Source: CAZIKB01 sp964539665
GTDB lineage: Bacteria; Zhuqueibacterota; Zhuqueibacteria; Oceanimicrobiales; Oceanimicrobiaceae
Direction of reading: 5' to 3'
DNA length: 7,606 nt
Assembly (NCBI GenBank): GCA_964539665.1
Contig: CAZIKB010000201.1
Coordinates: 1 to 7,606, forward strand
Position numbers and translations under genes: made by a program. Each line of letters begins with the position of its first letter. Position 1 is the stretch's first letter. Positions 1 through 6,413 of this stretch are shown one piece after another. Below the pieces are notes generated by a model. It was not told where the DNA came from, did not search any database, and was given only the letters and a program-made list of their open reading frames with translations.

Positions 1-12
1 ATAATGTCAATA

Positions 13-84
13 TCACTGCTGTTCCGTTAATTTGAAGTGAGAAATGTTAGTTACTACTTTTGTGTTTTCTTTTAAATTATTCAT
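13..84 (-). CDS. Possible small ORF, 23 aa, unknown function
   Basis: This is a short open frame beginning MNNLKENTKVV and ending KLTEQQ before a TGA stop. The main support is a perfect AGGAGG (plus-strand positions 93-98), 8 nt before the ATG, which is as strong as the ribosome binding sites of the clear genes in this window. The peptide is polar, with no signal peptide, membrane segment or cysteine motif. It lies 134 bp downstream of the putative anti-sigma gene on the same strand, so it could be read from that operon. It may be a real small protein, a leader peptide for a gene beyond the window edge, or the first codons of a gene broken by a stop. The sequence ends 12 bp after its stop, so these cannot be told apart. 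I do not recognise the family. Confidence 0.35.
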   Translation of the reverse strand: MNNLKENTKVVTNISHFKLTEQQ

Positions 85-218
85 AATCTTCGCCTCCTAA
101 TTTATTGCCATAAGACCTTAATCAGATATCTTAAATTAAATCCAATTGGAACCTTCACTATTAATGTATTGCATGAAATTGAGTATCCTTGCACCCACCA
201 CGATATTTGTGAATAAAA

Positions 219-1016
219 TTATTTCATCATCGAATGTATTTTATCGAGCAAATCCCTTGCCTCCCACTCATAATCCCCCACCATTTCCACCACCTTCTCA
301 AATTCATTCAAAGCCTTCTGCCCATCCTCTTTCAAAAGATAGGCATTCCCCAAATACCAATGCGCCTTCTCCTGTAGCGAATTGCCCCCCAATTCAATGA
401 CTCTCTCAAAATGTCCAATGGCTTCATCTTCTTTTTTTAACAGTAAATAAATCAGCCCTGTATAAAATTGAAAACTGAGATTCTCTGGATTTTTCTCAAC
501 AGCAAGAGATAATTTCTCCACAGCTTGCTCATATTTTCTTTCAACATAAAATTCCATCCCTTCCTCAAACAACTGTTCAGCTTCAGTAGCCCCCATGGTT
601 CCTTTCAACTGCAACGCTCGGTAAGGTACAGGCTCAATCCTGGCTAAGTCAGAGAGCGGCATAGACGGTTGCATGATGAATAAAAGCAAAACCGCAATGA
701 CAATCCCTGCTGGCACAGCAGCTTTGCCCCAGGCAGGTACAGGCACCAAATATTCACCTCCACTGCTAACAGCTTTTGACAACCAATTTTTAATTCCTCC
801 CAAAAAAGAAAGTTGTTCGGACTCTTCCAAAGCCGAACGGAAAAATTCAGGATTCTCTCGCATTCTTTCCACCACAGGAGACAGATTGTGGAAATTCTGA
901 AAACAGGCGTCGCATTCTAAAAGATGCGTTTCAAATAACTTTTTTTGTTCTTCAGAAATTTGGCCAAATTCATACAAACTAATTAATTGGCCGGTCTCTT
1001 CATTCGTGCATTTCAT
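219..1016 (-). CDS. Putative zinc-finger anti-sigma factor with one membrane helix and a C-terminal TPR domain
   Basis: This 265-aa protein probably holds the sigma factor encoded just upstream inactive at the inner membrane. The N-terminus carries a zf-HC2/ZAS-like signature: Cys3, then His31-x3-Cys35-x2-Cys38. A linker follows, then one hydrophobic helix at about residues 99-115 (AVPAGIVIAVLLLFIMQ). Residues 145-250 hold about three TPR units (near 145-178, 179-212 and 216-249), with typical Tyr/Ala/Gly packing positions such as AxxLFEEGMEFY and WYLGNAYLLKEDGQKALNEF. There is no cleavable signal peptide; the predicted topology is zinc head in the cytoplasm and TPR in the periplasm. Its ATG overlaps the sigma stop codon (ATGA), so translation is probably coupled. 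The zinc-head anti-sigma role is established for ZAS proteins; binding to this sigma factor, and sensing through the TPR part, are inferred. Confidence 0.82.
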   Translation of the reverse strand: MKCTNEETGQLISLYEFGQISEEQKKLFETHLLECDACFQNFHNLSPVVERMRENPEFFRSALEESEQLSFLGGIKNWLSKAVSSGGEYLVPVPAWGKAAVPAGIVIAVLLLFIMQPSMPLSDLARIEPVPYRALQLKGTMGATEAEQLFEEGMEFYVERKYEQAVEKLSLAVEKNPENLSFQFYTGLIYLLLKKEDEAIGHFERVIELGGNSLQEKAHWYLGNAYLLKEDGQKALNEFEKVVEMVGDYEWEARDLLDKIHSMMK

Positions 1017-1588
1017 ACTTCAAAGCCTTCTTCTATAAGCAGTTGCATAAATCGTTTTCGGCAGCGGTGAATTTGACAGTAAATATTTCCTTCACTGTCT
1101 CCTTCTTGTTTGCGTTTTTTTATGTAGGCCTTTATTCTTACATCAATTAGCGCCTTTATAATTTCTCTGCAAGTACCTTTCAAGTTTTTTAAAGCTCTGT
1201 GAATAAGTTCATCAAATTCCTTCGCTACTACAATTTGCTCTGGTGAATCTTCAGGATCATCCGCAAGGCTATCTTCATCAATATCACTATAAACCTTTTT
1301 CTTCCTTATTCGAATGTAATTGCCTACTTTGTACCAGACAATTTTATGCACCCAGGCCATAAAACCATACGGGCACTTTTCAGTTTTATATTTTTGAAGG
1401 ATAGTCAACATACTTTCTTCAACGATGTCCTCCACATCCTGAGCAACCTCCGAGGAATGCTTTCTGACGTTCCGTAATTTATATTGCACCAAATTCAAAA
1501 TCCTTGCACGCAATTTTGAAAAAAGTTGATTTTCAGCGTTTTTATTACCGCTTCTGGCGGCAATCAATAAATCGTCGATTGTCTTCAT
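1013..1588 (-). CDS. ECF-like RNA polymerase sigma factor (sigma-70 family)
   Basis: This 191-aa protein has two-domain ECF-like architecture. Region 2 spans about residues 10-98. The region 2.2 helix contains AQDVEDIVEESMLTILQKY, and regions 2.3/2.4 contain the aromatic stretch FMAWVHKIVWYKVGNYIR followed by basic RKKK. An acidic linker (about 100-122) leads to region 4 (about 123-187), which ends in the recognition helix NIYCQIHRCRKRFMQLL, matching the usual TVxSRLHRARxxL pattern. Region 4.2 is odd: the stretch before that helix is Lys/Arg-rich and appears about four residues longer than in standard ECF proteins. The start codon has no clear Shine-Dalgarno sequence, but M1 gives a normal N-terminus (MKTIDDLLIAARSGN) and a good promoter candidate lies just upstream. 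The stop overlaps the putative anti-sigma start. Target promoters cannot be read from this window. Confidence 0.9.
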   Translation of the reverse strand: MKTIDDLLIAARSGNKNAENQLFSKLRARILNLVQYKLRNVRKHSSEVAQDVEDIVEESMLTILQKYKTEKCPYGFMAWVHKIVWYKVGNYIRIRKKKVYSDIDEDSLADDPEDSPEQIVVAKEFDELIHRALKNLKGTCREIIKALIDVRIKAYIKKRKQEGDSEGNIYCQIHRCRKRFMQLLIEEGFEV

Positions 1589-1652
1589 TTATCTGTTAAG
1601 CATTAATAATCTTAGAAATAGGAATTAATGAAAATTTTATAATAATAATGAA

Positions 1653-1682
1653 ATTATAAAATTGATAGTATAATGCTGTAAA
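1653..1682 (-). promoter_or_regulatory. Candidate sigma-70-type promoter for the sigma/anti-sigma pair
   Basis: On the minus strand, TTTACA (plus positions 1677-1682) and TATAAT (1653-1658) are separated by 18 bp, matching 5/6 and 6/6 of the housekeeping consensus. Transcription would begin about 58 nt before the sigma-gene ATG. The surroundings are very AT-rich, so TATAAT-like words are expected by chance; the match to both boxes at acceptable spacing is what raises this candidate. Confidence 0.4.
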
Positions 1683-1833
1683 CTCAGATTATAGAACAGT
1701 TAAATCTTAAACCGTGTCTCGCAGTTACAGTAGGGTCCGAGTGTCAGTAATGATAGTCAGGCTTCAAATACGGCTAACAGAAAATCGGAATGCGGTTATC
1801 GAATTCAGTCTTAAAATGTAATTCTTTCAGCCC

Positions 1834-1875
1834 TTCACACAGATTTGTTACCAATAATTAACGAATTTGTGTGAG
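1834..1875. repeat. Inverted repeat, 17-bp stem with an 8-nt loop
   Basis: The arms at 1834-1850 and 1859-1875 pair over 17 positions as RNA (14 Watson-Crick and 3 G-U pairs) around the loop CCAATAAT. The core half-site reads TCACACA on the left and TGTGTGA on the right. No T-run follows either arm, so it is not a standard intrinsic terminator. On the minus strand, TTGACA (plus 1878-1883) sits just outside the right arm. It could be a protein-binding dyad, a structured RNA element or a relic of a small mobile element; the sequence does not decide. Confidence 0.6.
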
Positions 1876-1895
1876 AATGTCAAATAATATATAAT
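1867..1895 (+). promoter_or_regulatory. Weak candidate plus-strand promoter inside the ispG-sigma gap
   Basis: TTGTGT (1867-1872) and TATAAT (1890-1895) are spaced by 17 bp. The -35 box lies inside the right arm of the inverted repeat at 1834-1875. A transcript would run towards the 3' end of ispG, antisense to it, with no convincing gene on the way. The AT-rich context makes a chance match quite possible. Confidence 0.22.
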
Positions 1896-2110
1896 ATAAA
1901 ATTGGAAATAAATTATAGAAGGTCTTTGAAATGTTTAAAGTAAAGACATCGTGATAAAAATTTGAGGGAATAACACAATTATCAATATTTTAGCTATCCT
2001 TACGTTATTGGAAAAAGTAATTTTACACTAAGTCCTCAAATCCAATCCTGGTTTATTTATCTACTAACTATAAAGTTCACCAGTTAAATCCAAGCAAACC
2101 AGCTTTTCTG

Positions 2111-4219
2111 TCATTCAAACGTACGCTGTGGCTCCACCCACTTCCCGTGCGCTTTAATCAGCTCAATCAACTCCGAGTCTGCCATATCTTCCGGAATATT
2201 TCGCTTCACACATTCTTTACCGACAAACAGGTTGACTTTCTGGGGGCCGGCGCCAACATAGCCAAAATCCGCATCGGCCATTTCACCGGGACCGTTAACG
2301 ATGCAGCCCATTATGGCGATTTTGACGCCTTTTAAATGACCAGTTTTAGACTTAATTCGCTCAGTGGTTGTTTGGAGATCGAATAGAGTTCGGCCGCAGG
2401 AAGGACAGGAGATATAATCTGTTTTGGAAATTCGCAGACGCGTCGCCTGTAATATGTTGTAACTTAATCGCAGTAATTCATTTGAAGATAAATTAGCATC
2501 AATATGAATTGCATCTCCAATGCCATCACAAAGCAAAGCGCCGAGTTGGTTTGATGCATCTAATAAAATTGTGTCAAAGTTTTGATTCGAGGTATATCGC
2601 AAAAGAAGGGGAATATTCGCCCCCAGAGCATCCAGACAGGCTGCCAGATAACGGTATGGATAAACAATCGCATCCTCAGCAGATAATGAGAATAGAATGT
2701 TCCAACAATCAGTTTCTTTACAGACATTCAGAACCAAATCAATAGATTGTTCTAACGACATCATCTGGCTCTCATCGTTTAGAAAACCCCCTTTGGGCAT
2801 CGGAATCGCCCATTCAACAGCCCTGTCAAAAAGCTGTGCAGCCTGGATTATTTTCTGCACCTCCAGACTATTTGAGTCCGGCCCTGGGGAATAAACCAGA
2901 CGCTCGGCTGATTTAGACACTTCGGAAGCAGCGTCTGGAATATCAGCAAAATATACAGCTATTGCAATATCAATTTCTTCAGCCCGCAATTTTTCTTTAA
3001 ATTCTGACAATTGAATCAATTCTTCAACTGTTCGAAGCTGAATATGAACCGTCTCACATTTGAGTTCTGATTCTTGATGCTTCTGTTCTAATAAGGCCAG
3101 TTTGCCATTTTCATTTTGACCAGACATTTCTGCAATTTTCCCAACGGCGGTTTTAAGATTACTGAACGATTCAAAAAGCGTCATCTCAACTCGCGGCGGG
3201 TGCTTGCTGCCAATTTGGTGAAAAACCAGATCGCATTCCAGAGTATTTCTGCGAACATACTCAAAAGAATCTGGCAGCTTTACGGTTCTGCCGTTTTTCC
3301 CAGCTTCAAAAGAATTTAAAGAAGGCAAGGCCGTGTTGATGAGGTCATTATATTGTTGGACAATTTGAAAAGCCACGGGTATTTCAGCAATCGAGTCTTC
3401 AGTTAAAGAAACCCGAATGGTATCGCCGATGCCGTCTTCCAAAAGGGCTCCAATTCCAATGGCTGATTTAATTCTGCCTTCCTCGCCGCCGCCAGCTTCG
3501 GTGACGCCTAAATGGAAAGGGTAGTCCATGCCGAGTTCATTCATTCGCGCCGCTAAAAGGCGATAGGCCTGAATCGCTACCTTCGGATTAGACGACTTCA
3601 TAGAAAGGATTATATCGTGAAAATCGTACTTCTGGCAGATGCGAACAAATTCCAGCGCAGATTCAACCATGCCTTGCGGAGTGTCGCCATATCGGTTCAT
3701 GATGCGGTCAGAGAGGGAGCCGTGATTGGCGCCGATTCGCATAGCCCGGCCTAACTGCCTGCATTTTAGAACCAGCGGTTTAAATTTTTCTTCAACGCGC
3801 AGCAATTCCTGAAGGTATTTTTCGTCTGAATATTCACGCTGCTCAAATTTCTTTTTATCCACATAATTACCGGGATTTATGCGCACTTTTTCCACGTACT
3901 CAGCCGCTATTAGTGCCGCATTAGGAGTATAATGGATGTCGGCCACCAGCGGTACTTTTACACCGTGTTTACTCAACTCATTTTTGATATTTTTTATGTT
4001 CTCGGCTTCTCGAATAGAGGGAGCCGTCACGCGAACAATTTCGCAGCCAACCTCAACAAGTTGAATAATTTCGTCTGCCGTGGCTTTTGTATCCAGAGTA
4101 TCCGAGATGGTCATGGACTGCACGCGGATGGGATTATTACCACCGATGCCAATTTCGCCTATCATTACGACACGGGTTTTGCGGCGTTGGTAATTAAATC
4201 TGTCGTCGCAATATTTCAT
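2111..4219 (-). CDS. ispG: 4-hydroxy-3-methylbut-2-en-1-yl diphosphate synthase, large three-domain form
   Basis: IspG (GcpE) reduces the cyclic diphosphate MEcPP to HMBPP, the next-to-last step of the MEP isoprenoid pathway, in the cytoplasm. At 702 aa it is far longer than the roughly 370-aa E. coli type. Residues 1 to about 293 form the TIM-barrel domain (IRVQSMTISDT, VADIHY, KVRINPGN, RIGANHGSL, LGVTEAGG, DGIGDTIRVSL). Residues about 295-595 are the extra domain known from plant, chlamydial and Bacteroidota enzymes. Residues about 600-702 carry the [4Fe-4S] site: Cys605 and Cys608 in CPSCGRT, Cys639, and Glu646 in CIVNGPGE. All ligands are present, so it should be active. The start was chosen because an in-frame TAA lies four codons upstream; it has no Shine-Dalgarno sequence. 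A strong inverted repeat ends 11 nt before the ATG. The preceding amidohydrolase gene is 161 bp away and functionally unrelated. Confidence 0.97.
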   Translation of the reverse strand: MKYCDDRFNYQRRKTRVVMIGEIGIGGNNPIRVQSMTISDTLDTKATADEIIQLVEVGCEIVRVTAPSIREAENIKNIKNELSKHGVKVPLVADIHYTPNAALIAAEYVEKVRINPGNYVDKKKFEQREYSDEKYLQELLRVEEKFKPLVLKCRQLGRAMRIGANHGSLSDRIMNRYGDTPQGMVESALEFVRICQKYDFHDIILSMKSSNPKVAIQAYRLLAARMNELGMDYPFHLGVTEAGGGEEGRIKSAIGIGALLEDGIGDTIRVSLTEDSIAEIPVAFQIVQQYNDLINTALPSLNSFEAGKNGRTVKLPDSFEYVRRNTLECDLVFHQIGSKHPPRVEMTLFESFSNLKTAVGKIAEMSGQNENGKLALLEQKHQESELKCETVHIQLRTVEELIQLSEFKEKLRAEEIDIAIAVYFADIPDAASEVSKSAERLVYSPGPDSNSLEVQKIIQAAQLFDRAVEWAIPMPKGGFLNDESQMMSLEQSIDLVLNVCKETDCWNILFSLSAEDAIVYPYRYLAACLDALGANIPLLLRYTSNQNFDTILLDASNQLGALLCDGIGDAIHIDANLSSNELLRLSYNILQATRLRISKTDYISCPSCGRTLFDLQTTTERIKSKTGHLKGVKIAIMGCIVNGPGEMADADFGYVGAGPQKVNLFVGKECVKRNIPEDMADSELIELIKAHGKWVEPQRTFE

Positions 4220-4230
4220 GAATTTACATT

Positions 4231-4276
4231 AAGGACGTCGGAAATCTATTCTGTACGATAACTTTCCGACGTCCTT
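4231..4276. repeat. Perfect 14-bp inverted repeat in the ispG leader
   Basis: The arms AAGGACGTCGGAAA (4231-4244) and TTTCCGACGTCCTT (4263-4276) match perfectly. Inside, after a 2-nt mismatch, TATT/GATA can add four more pairs and leave a six-base loop. In the ispG transcript the hairpin would end 11 nt before the ATG, with only two U residues after it, so it is a poor terminator in that direction. In the plus direction the stem is followed by TT and then A-rich sequence, which is also weak. It could be a leader RNA structure, a dyad operator, or the 3' end of the upstream transcript. Confidence 0.75.
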
Positions 4277-4380
4277 TTAAAAATGATAATTTTAATAATT
4301 AAGATCAACGTGTTTCACACTTACCTGGTTTTTAACTTAAATTAATTAATACTATAGCCATTTTTCAGTTAACTGTTTCA

Positions 4381-6096
4381 TCAATCTTTTGCCGAAAGCA
4401 TGCCATCCCTTTCATAAACAACCTCTCCACCAATCATCGTCATCAGCACTTTTATGTCAAACAACCTTTCTTCGGGTTCAGTCATTAAATCTCTATCTAA
4501 CACAACCAGATCAGCGAGCTTACCAGGAATTATCGAGCCTTTGATATCCTCTTCAAAAGCCGCTTTTGCTCCCCAAATAGTCAGCGATTTTAAGGCTTCT
4601 TCACGGGTCATTTTTAACTCTGGATGCCAGCCTTCGGCCGTAAAACCAGTTGTATCTTTGCGAGCAACCGCGCCATAAAACTCAATCATGGGATTGCCTT
4701 CTTCCACAGGTGCGTCAGAACCGCCGGGGATATAACAGCCCAGATCGATAAATGTTCGCCAGGCATAACCTTGTGTCATCCGATCTGAACCCAATCGACG
4801 GACCGCAAAATGCAAATCGCCAATTGCATGACTCGGCTGCATGCTGGGAATGACGCCTAATTTCGCAAAACGCTCCATATCATCCAGGGCTACAATCTGT
4901 GAATGCTCAATACGGAAGCGTGGATTCTTTACAGAACGGTTTTCATTGGGTACTTCTCGCATAGCTTGTTCGTAAAGGTCCAGTACGTTGCGGTTGGCTC
5001 GATCCCCAATGGCATGAATAAATATCTGAATACCGTTTTCCAGAGCCTTTTTGATAGTCGGGTAAATCTCTTCATCTTTATGAATAAGAAAACCCGATGT
5101 TTCAGCATCGCTGTAAGGCTGTAACAGAGCTGCCCCGCGAGATCCCAGAGCTCCATCCTGGGTTATTTTTATGGTGCGAACGGTTAATCGATGATCAAAC
5201 AAGCCAATTTGAGGACCTTCCTTTAAAAGTAGATCGGCGTCTTTTCCAGGCCCCCGAATGCTCGCATATAAACGAATTTTTAAATCACCTTTTTCGTACA
5301 TGTCTTTCCACAAATCTACAGTTTGCCAGTTTGTCCCCATATCGTGTACCTGGGTTAATCCGTAGGCGATGGCAAGATCATTGGCTTTTTTAGCATACTG
5401 CTGCATCATTTCAATGCTCGTATCAGGCGGCACATGCTTTCCTACTAATCCCATAGCTCGATCTAACAAAATGCCCGTTGCTTCCCCAGAATATTTGTTT
5501 CGAAGAATTTGGCCACCTTGTGGATTTTCGGTTTCTTTTGTAACTCCAGCAATTTTTAAAGCTAATGAATTGACGACTGTTGCATGTCCATCCGCGCGCC
5601 TCAACATAACCGGATTTTCCGGCGTTATTTTATCCAAATCCTGACGAGTCGGAAATTTTTTGGACGGCCAATCTTCTTCAATCCAACCTCTACCTGTAAT
5701 CCATTCTCCTTTGGCTTTTTTCGCTGCTTCTGCCTTAATTTTATCCAGAAAATCCTGATAAGATTTGGTGCCGTCCAGGTTGAGATGAAATTCACGGTTG
5801 CCAACGCCCATATAATGGTAGTGACTATCGATGAATCCGGGGACGACAGTTTTGCCTTGCAAATCCATAACCTGGGTGCCGGCGTCCATCAATTGTTCTA
5901 TATCGGCATTGCTGCCAACTGCCAATATTTTATCACCAGCAATTGCCACAGCTTCAACTTTTTGAATTTTCTCATCCACCGTGTAAATGATGCCGTTTTT
6001 TAAAACAAGGTCTGCTTTTTGAGTAGTGCAGCCTACAAAAGTCAGCAAAAGGATAAAAAATAGTACCCTTAAAACACCTGCTTTCCAAACTTTCAT
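4381..6096 (-). CDS. Amidohydrolase of the YtcJ-like family, predicted lipoprotein
   Basis: This 571-aa metal-dependent hydrolase belongs to the amidohydrolase_3/YtcJ-like group, which includes N-substituted formamide deformylase. The first 22 residues are a lipoprotein signal peptide with lipobox FVGC, giving Cys23 as the lipidated residue, so it should act in the periplasm or at a membrane. After the N-terminal beta segment (DLVLKNGIIYTVD), metal-ligand candidates appear in order: His92-x-His94 (GFIDSHYHY), possibly Lys310 in IKITQDGALGSRGA, His361 in IHAIGDRAN, His398 in RIEHSQI, and Asp461 in GGSDAPV. The C-terminal beta part ends near GKLADLVVLDRDL. GGAGGAGG (6104-6111) lies 7 nt before the ATG, and the gene ends with tandem TGA stops. 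Family membership is clear, but the substrate is not; amide, formamide or cyclic amide hydrolysis is possible. It is divergent from the nuclease gene. Confidence 0.92.
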   Translation of the reverse strand: MKVWKAGVLRVLFFILLLTFVGCTTQKADLVLKNGIIYTVDEKIQKVEAVAIAGDKILAVGSNADIEQLMDAGTQVMDLQGKTVVPGFIDSHYHYMGVGNREFHLNLDGTKSYQDFLDKIKAEAAKKAKGEWITGRGWIEEDWPSKKFPTRQDLDKITPENPVMLRRADGHATVVNSLALKIAGVTKETENPQGGQILRNKYSGEATGILLDRAMGLVGKHVPPDTSIEMMQQYAKKANDLAIAYGLTQVHDMGTNWQTVDLWKDMYEKGDLKIRLYASIRGPGKDADLLLKEGPQIGLFDHRLTVRTIKITQDGALGSRGAALLQPYSDAETSGFLIHKDEEIYPTIKKALENGIQIFIHAIGDRANRNVLDLYEQAMREVPNENRSVKNPRFRIEHSQIVALDDMERFAKLGVIPSMQPSHAIGDLHFAVRRLGSDRMTQGYAWRTFIDLGCYIPGGSDAPVEEGNPMIEFYGAVARKDTTGFTAEGWHPELKMTREEALKSLTIWGAKAAFEEDIKGSIIPGKLADLVVLDRDLMTEPEERLFDIKVLMTMIGGEVVYERDGMLSAKD

Positions 6097-6253
6097 GACA
6101 AAACCTCCTCCATATAATATTAGTTTAATTGATTCAGATTAAACATGATTTAAAACTTAATTATAAATAAGTTTCAAATCAAGTATAAAATTGAAATGCT
6201 GATAACAACAGTCATGTCAGGAAACAGACAGCGGTTTCATCTGCATGATTCAT

Positions 6254-6268
6254 ATCATATTCTATGAT
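6254..6268. promoter_or_regulatory. Short palindrome, possible operator
   Basis: ATCATA-TTC-TATGAT is a perfect 6-bp dyad around a 3-nt centre. It sits between the divergent amidohydrolase and nuclease genes, about 45 bp upstream of the nuclease promoter candidate. Short AT-rich dyads arise easily by chance, so this is only a candidate. Confidence 0.2.
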
Positions 6269-6310
6269 TTCAATTCATAAGTCGATGTGCTGCATCCACA
6301 AATAAAAATA

Positions 6311-6338
6311 TTGATTTTATCAGAAATACTTTTATATT
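6311..6338 (+). promoter_or_regulatory. Candidate promoter of the nuclease gene
   Basis: TTGATT (6311-6316) and TATATT (6333-6338) are spaced by 16 bp. Transcription would begin near 6345 and give a leader of about 70 nt before the ATG at 6414. The match is moderate and the region is AT-rich. Confidence 0.35.
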
Positions 6339-6413
6339 CAAGCAAATATCATTTCCACTCTGTTCGCGGTAAAAATCTTAAAATAGTTATGATAAAAAAC
6401 CGGAGGGAAACTC

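Larger units (their letters stand above)
1589..2110. other. 522-bp non-coding gap between ispG and the sigma gene
   Basis: No convincing gene is seen on either strand; the longest ATG-started frames are about 20 codons without ribosome binding sites. The gap holds a promoter candidate for the sigma gene (1653-1682), a long inverted repeat (1834-1875) and a plus-strand promoter-like pair (1867-1895). That pair is followed by AGAAGG and a 7-codon frame starting with ATG at 1931. A weak GTCTTT/AAAGAC inverted repeat lies at 1922-1947. No T-tract terminator is obvious after ispG. The segment around 1710-1800 is less AT-rich than its flanks, but I recognise no gene remnant or tRNA in it. Confidence 0.7.
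6097..6413. other. 317-bp divergent intergenic region between the amidohydrolase and nuclease genes
   Basis: This region contains the ribosome binding sites of both divergent genes, a plus-strand promoter candidate (6311-6338) and a short dyad at 6254-6268. There is also a distant 9-bp inverted repeat (AATTGAAAT at 6189-6197 and ATTTCAATT at 6267-6275). No open frame with a ribosome binding site is seen. I found no convincing two-box promoter for the amidohydrolase; several TATAAT-like words lie 40-90 bp upstream of it without a matching -35 box. Confidence 0.65.

Noticed and set aside
146..400. Plus-strand open frame rich in proline, opposite the TPR part of the anti-sigma gene
   Set aside because: Its composition comes from reading TPR codons in antisense; it has no ribosome binding site and no domain.
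1730..1800. Possible tRNA in the ispG-sigma gap (TTCAAAT resembling a T-loop)
   Set aside because: The flanking bases (CAGGC and ACGGC) do not pair, and no acceptor or anticodon stem could be drawn.
1931..1954. Seven-codon frame after AGAAGG on the plus strand
   Set aside because: Too short to call, no family resemblance, and its promoter is only a weak AT-rich match.
3932..4261. Plus-strand open frame opposite the start of ispG, and similar antisense frames inside ispG and the amidohydrolase
   Set aside because: They lie opposite strongly supported coding sequence, have no ribosome binding sites, and encode no recognisable motifs; they are by-products of the coding strand.
4231..4280. Intrinsic terminator for the amidohydrolase transcript
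   Set aside because: On the minus strand the stem is followed by AATGTAAATT, with no U-tract, and it lies about 105 bp after the stop codon.
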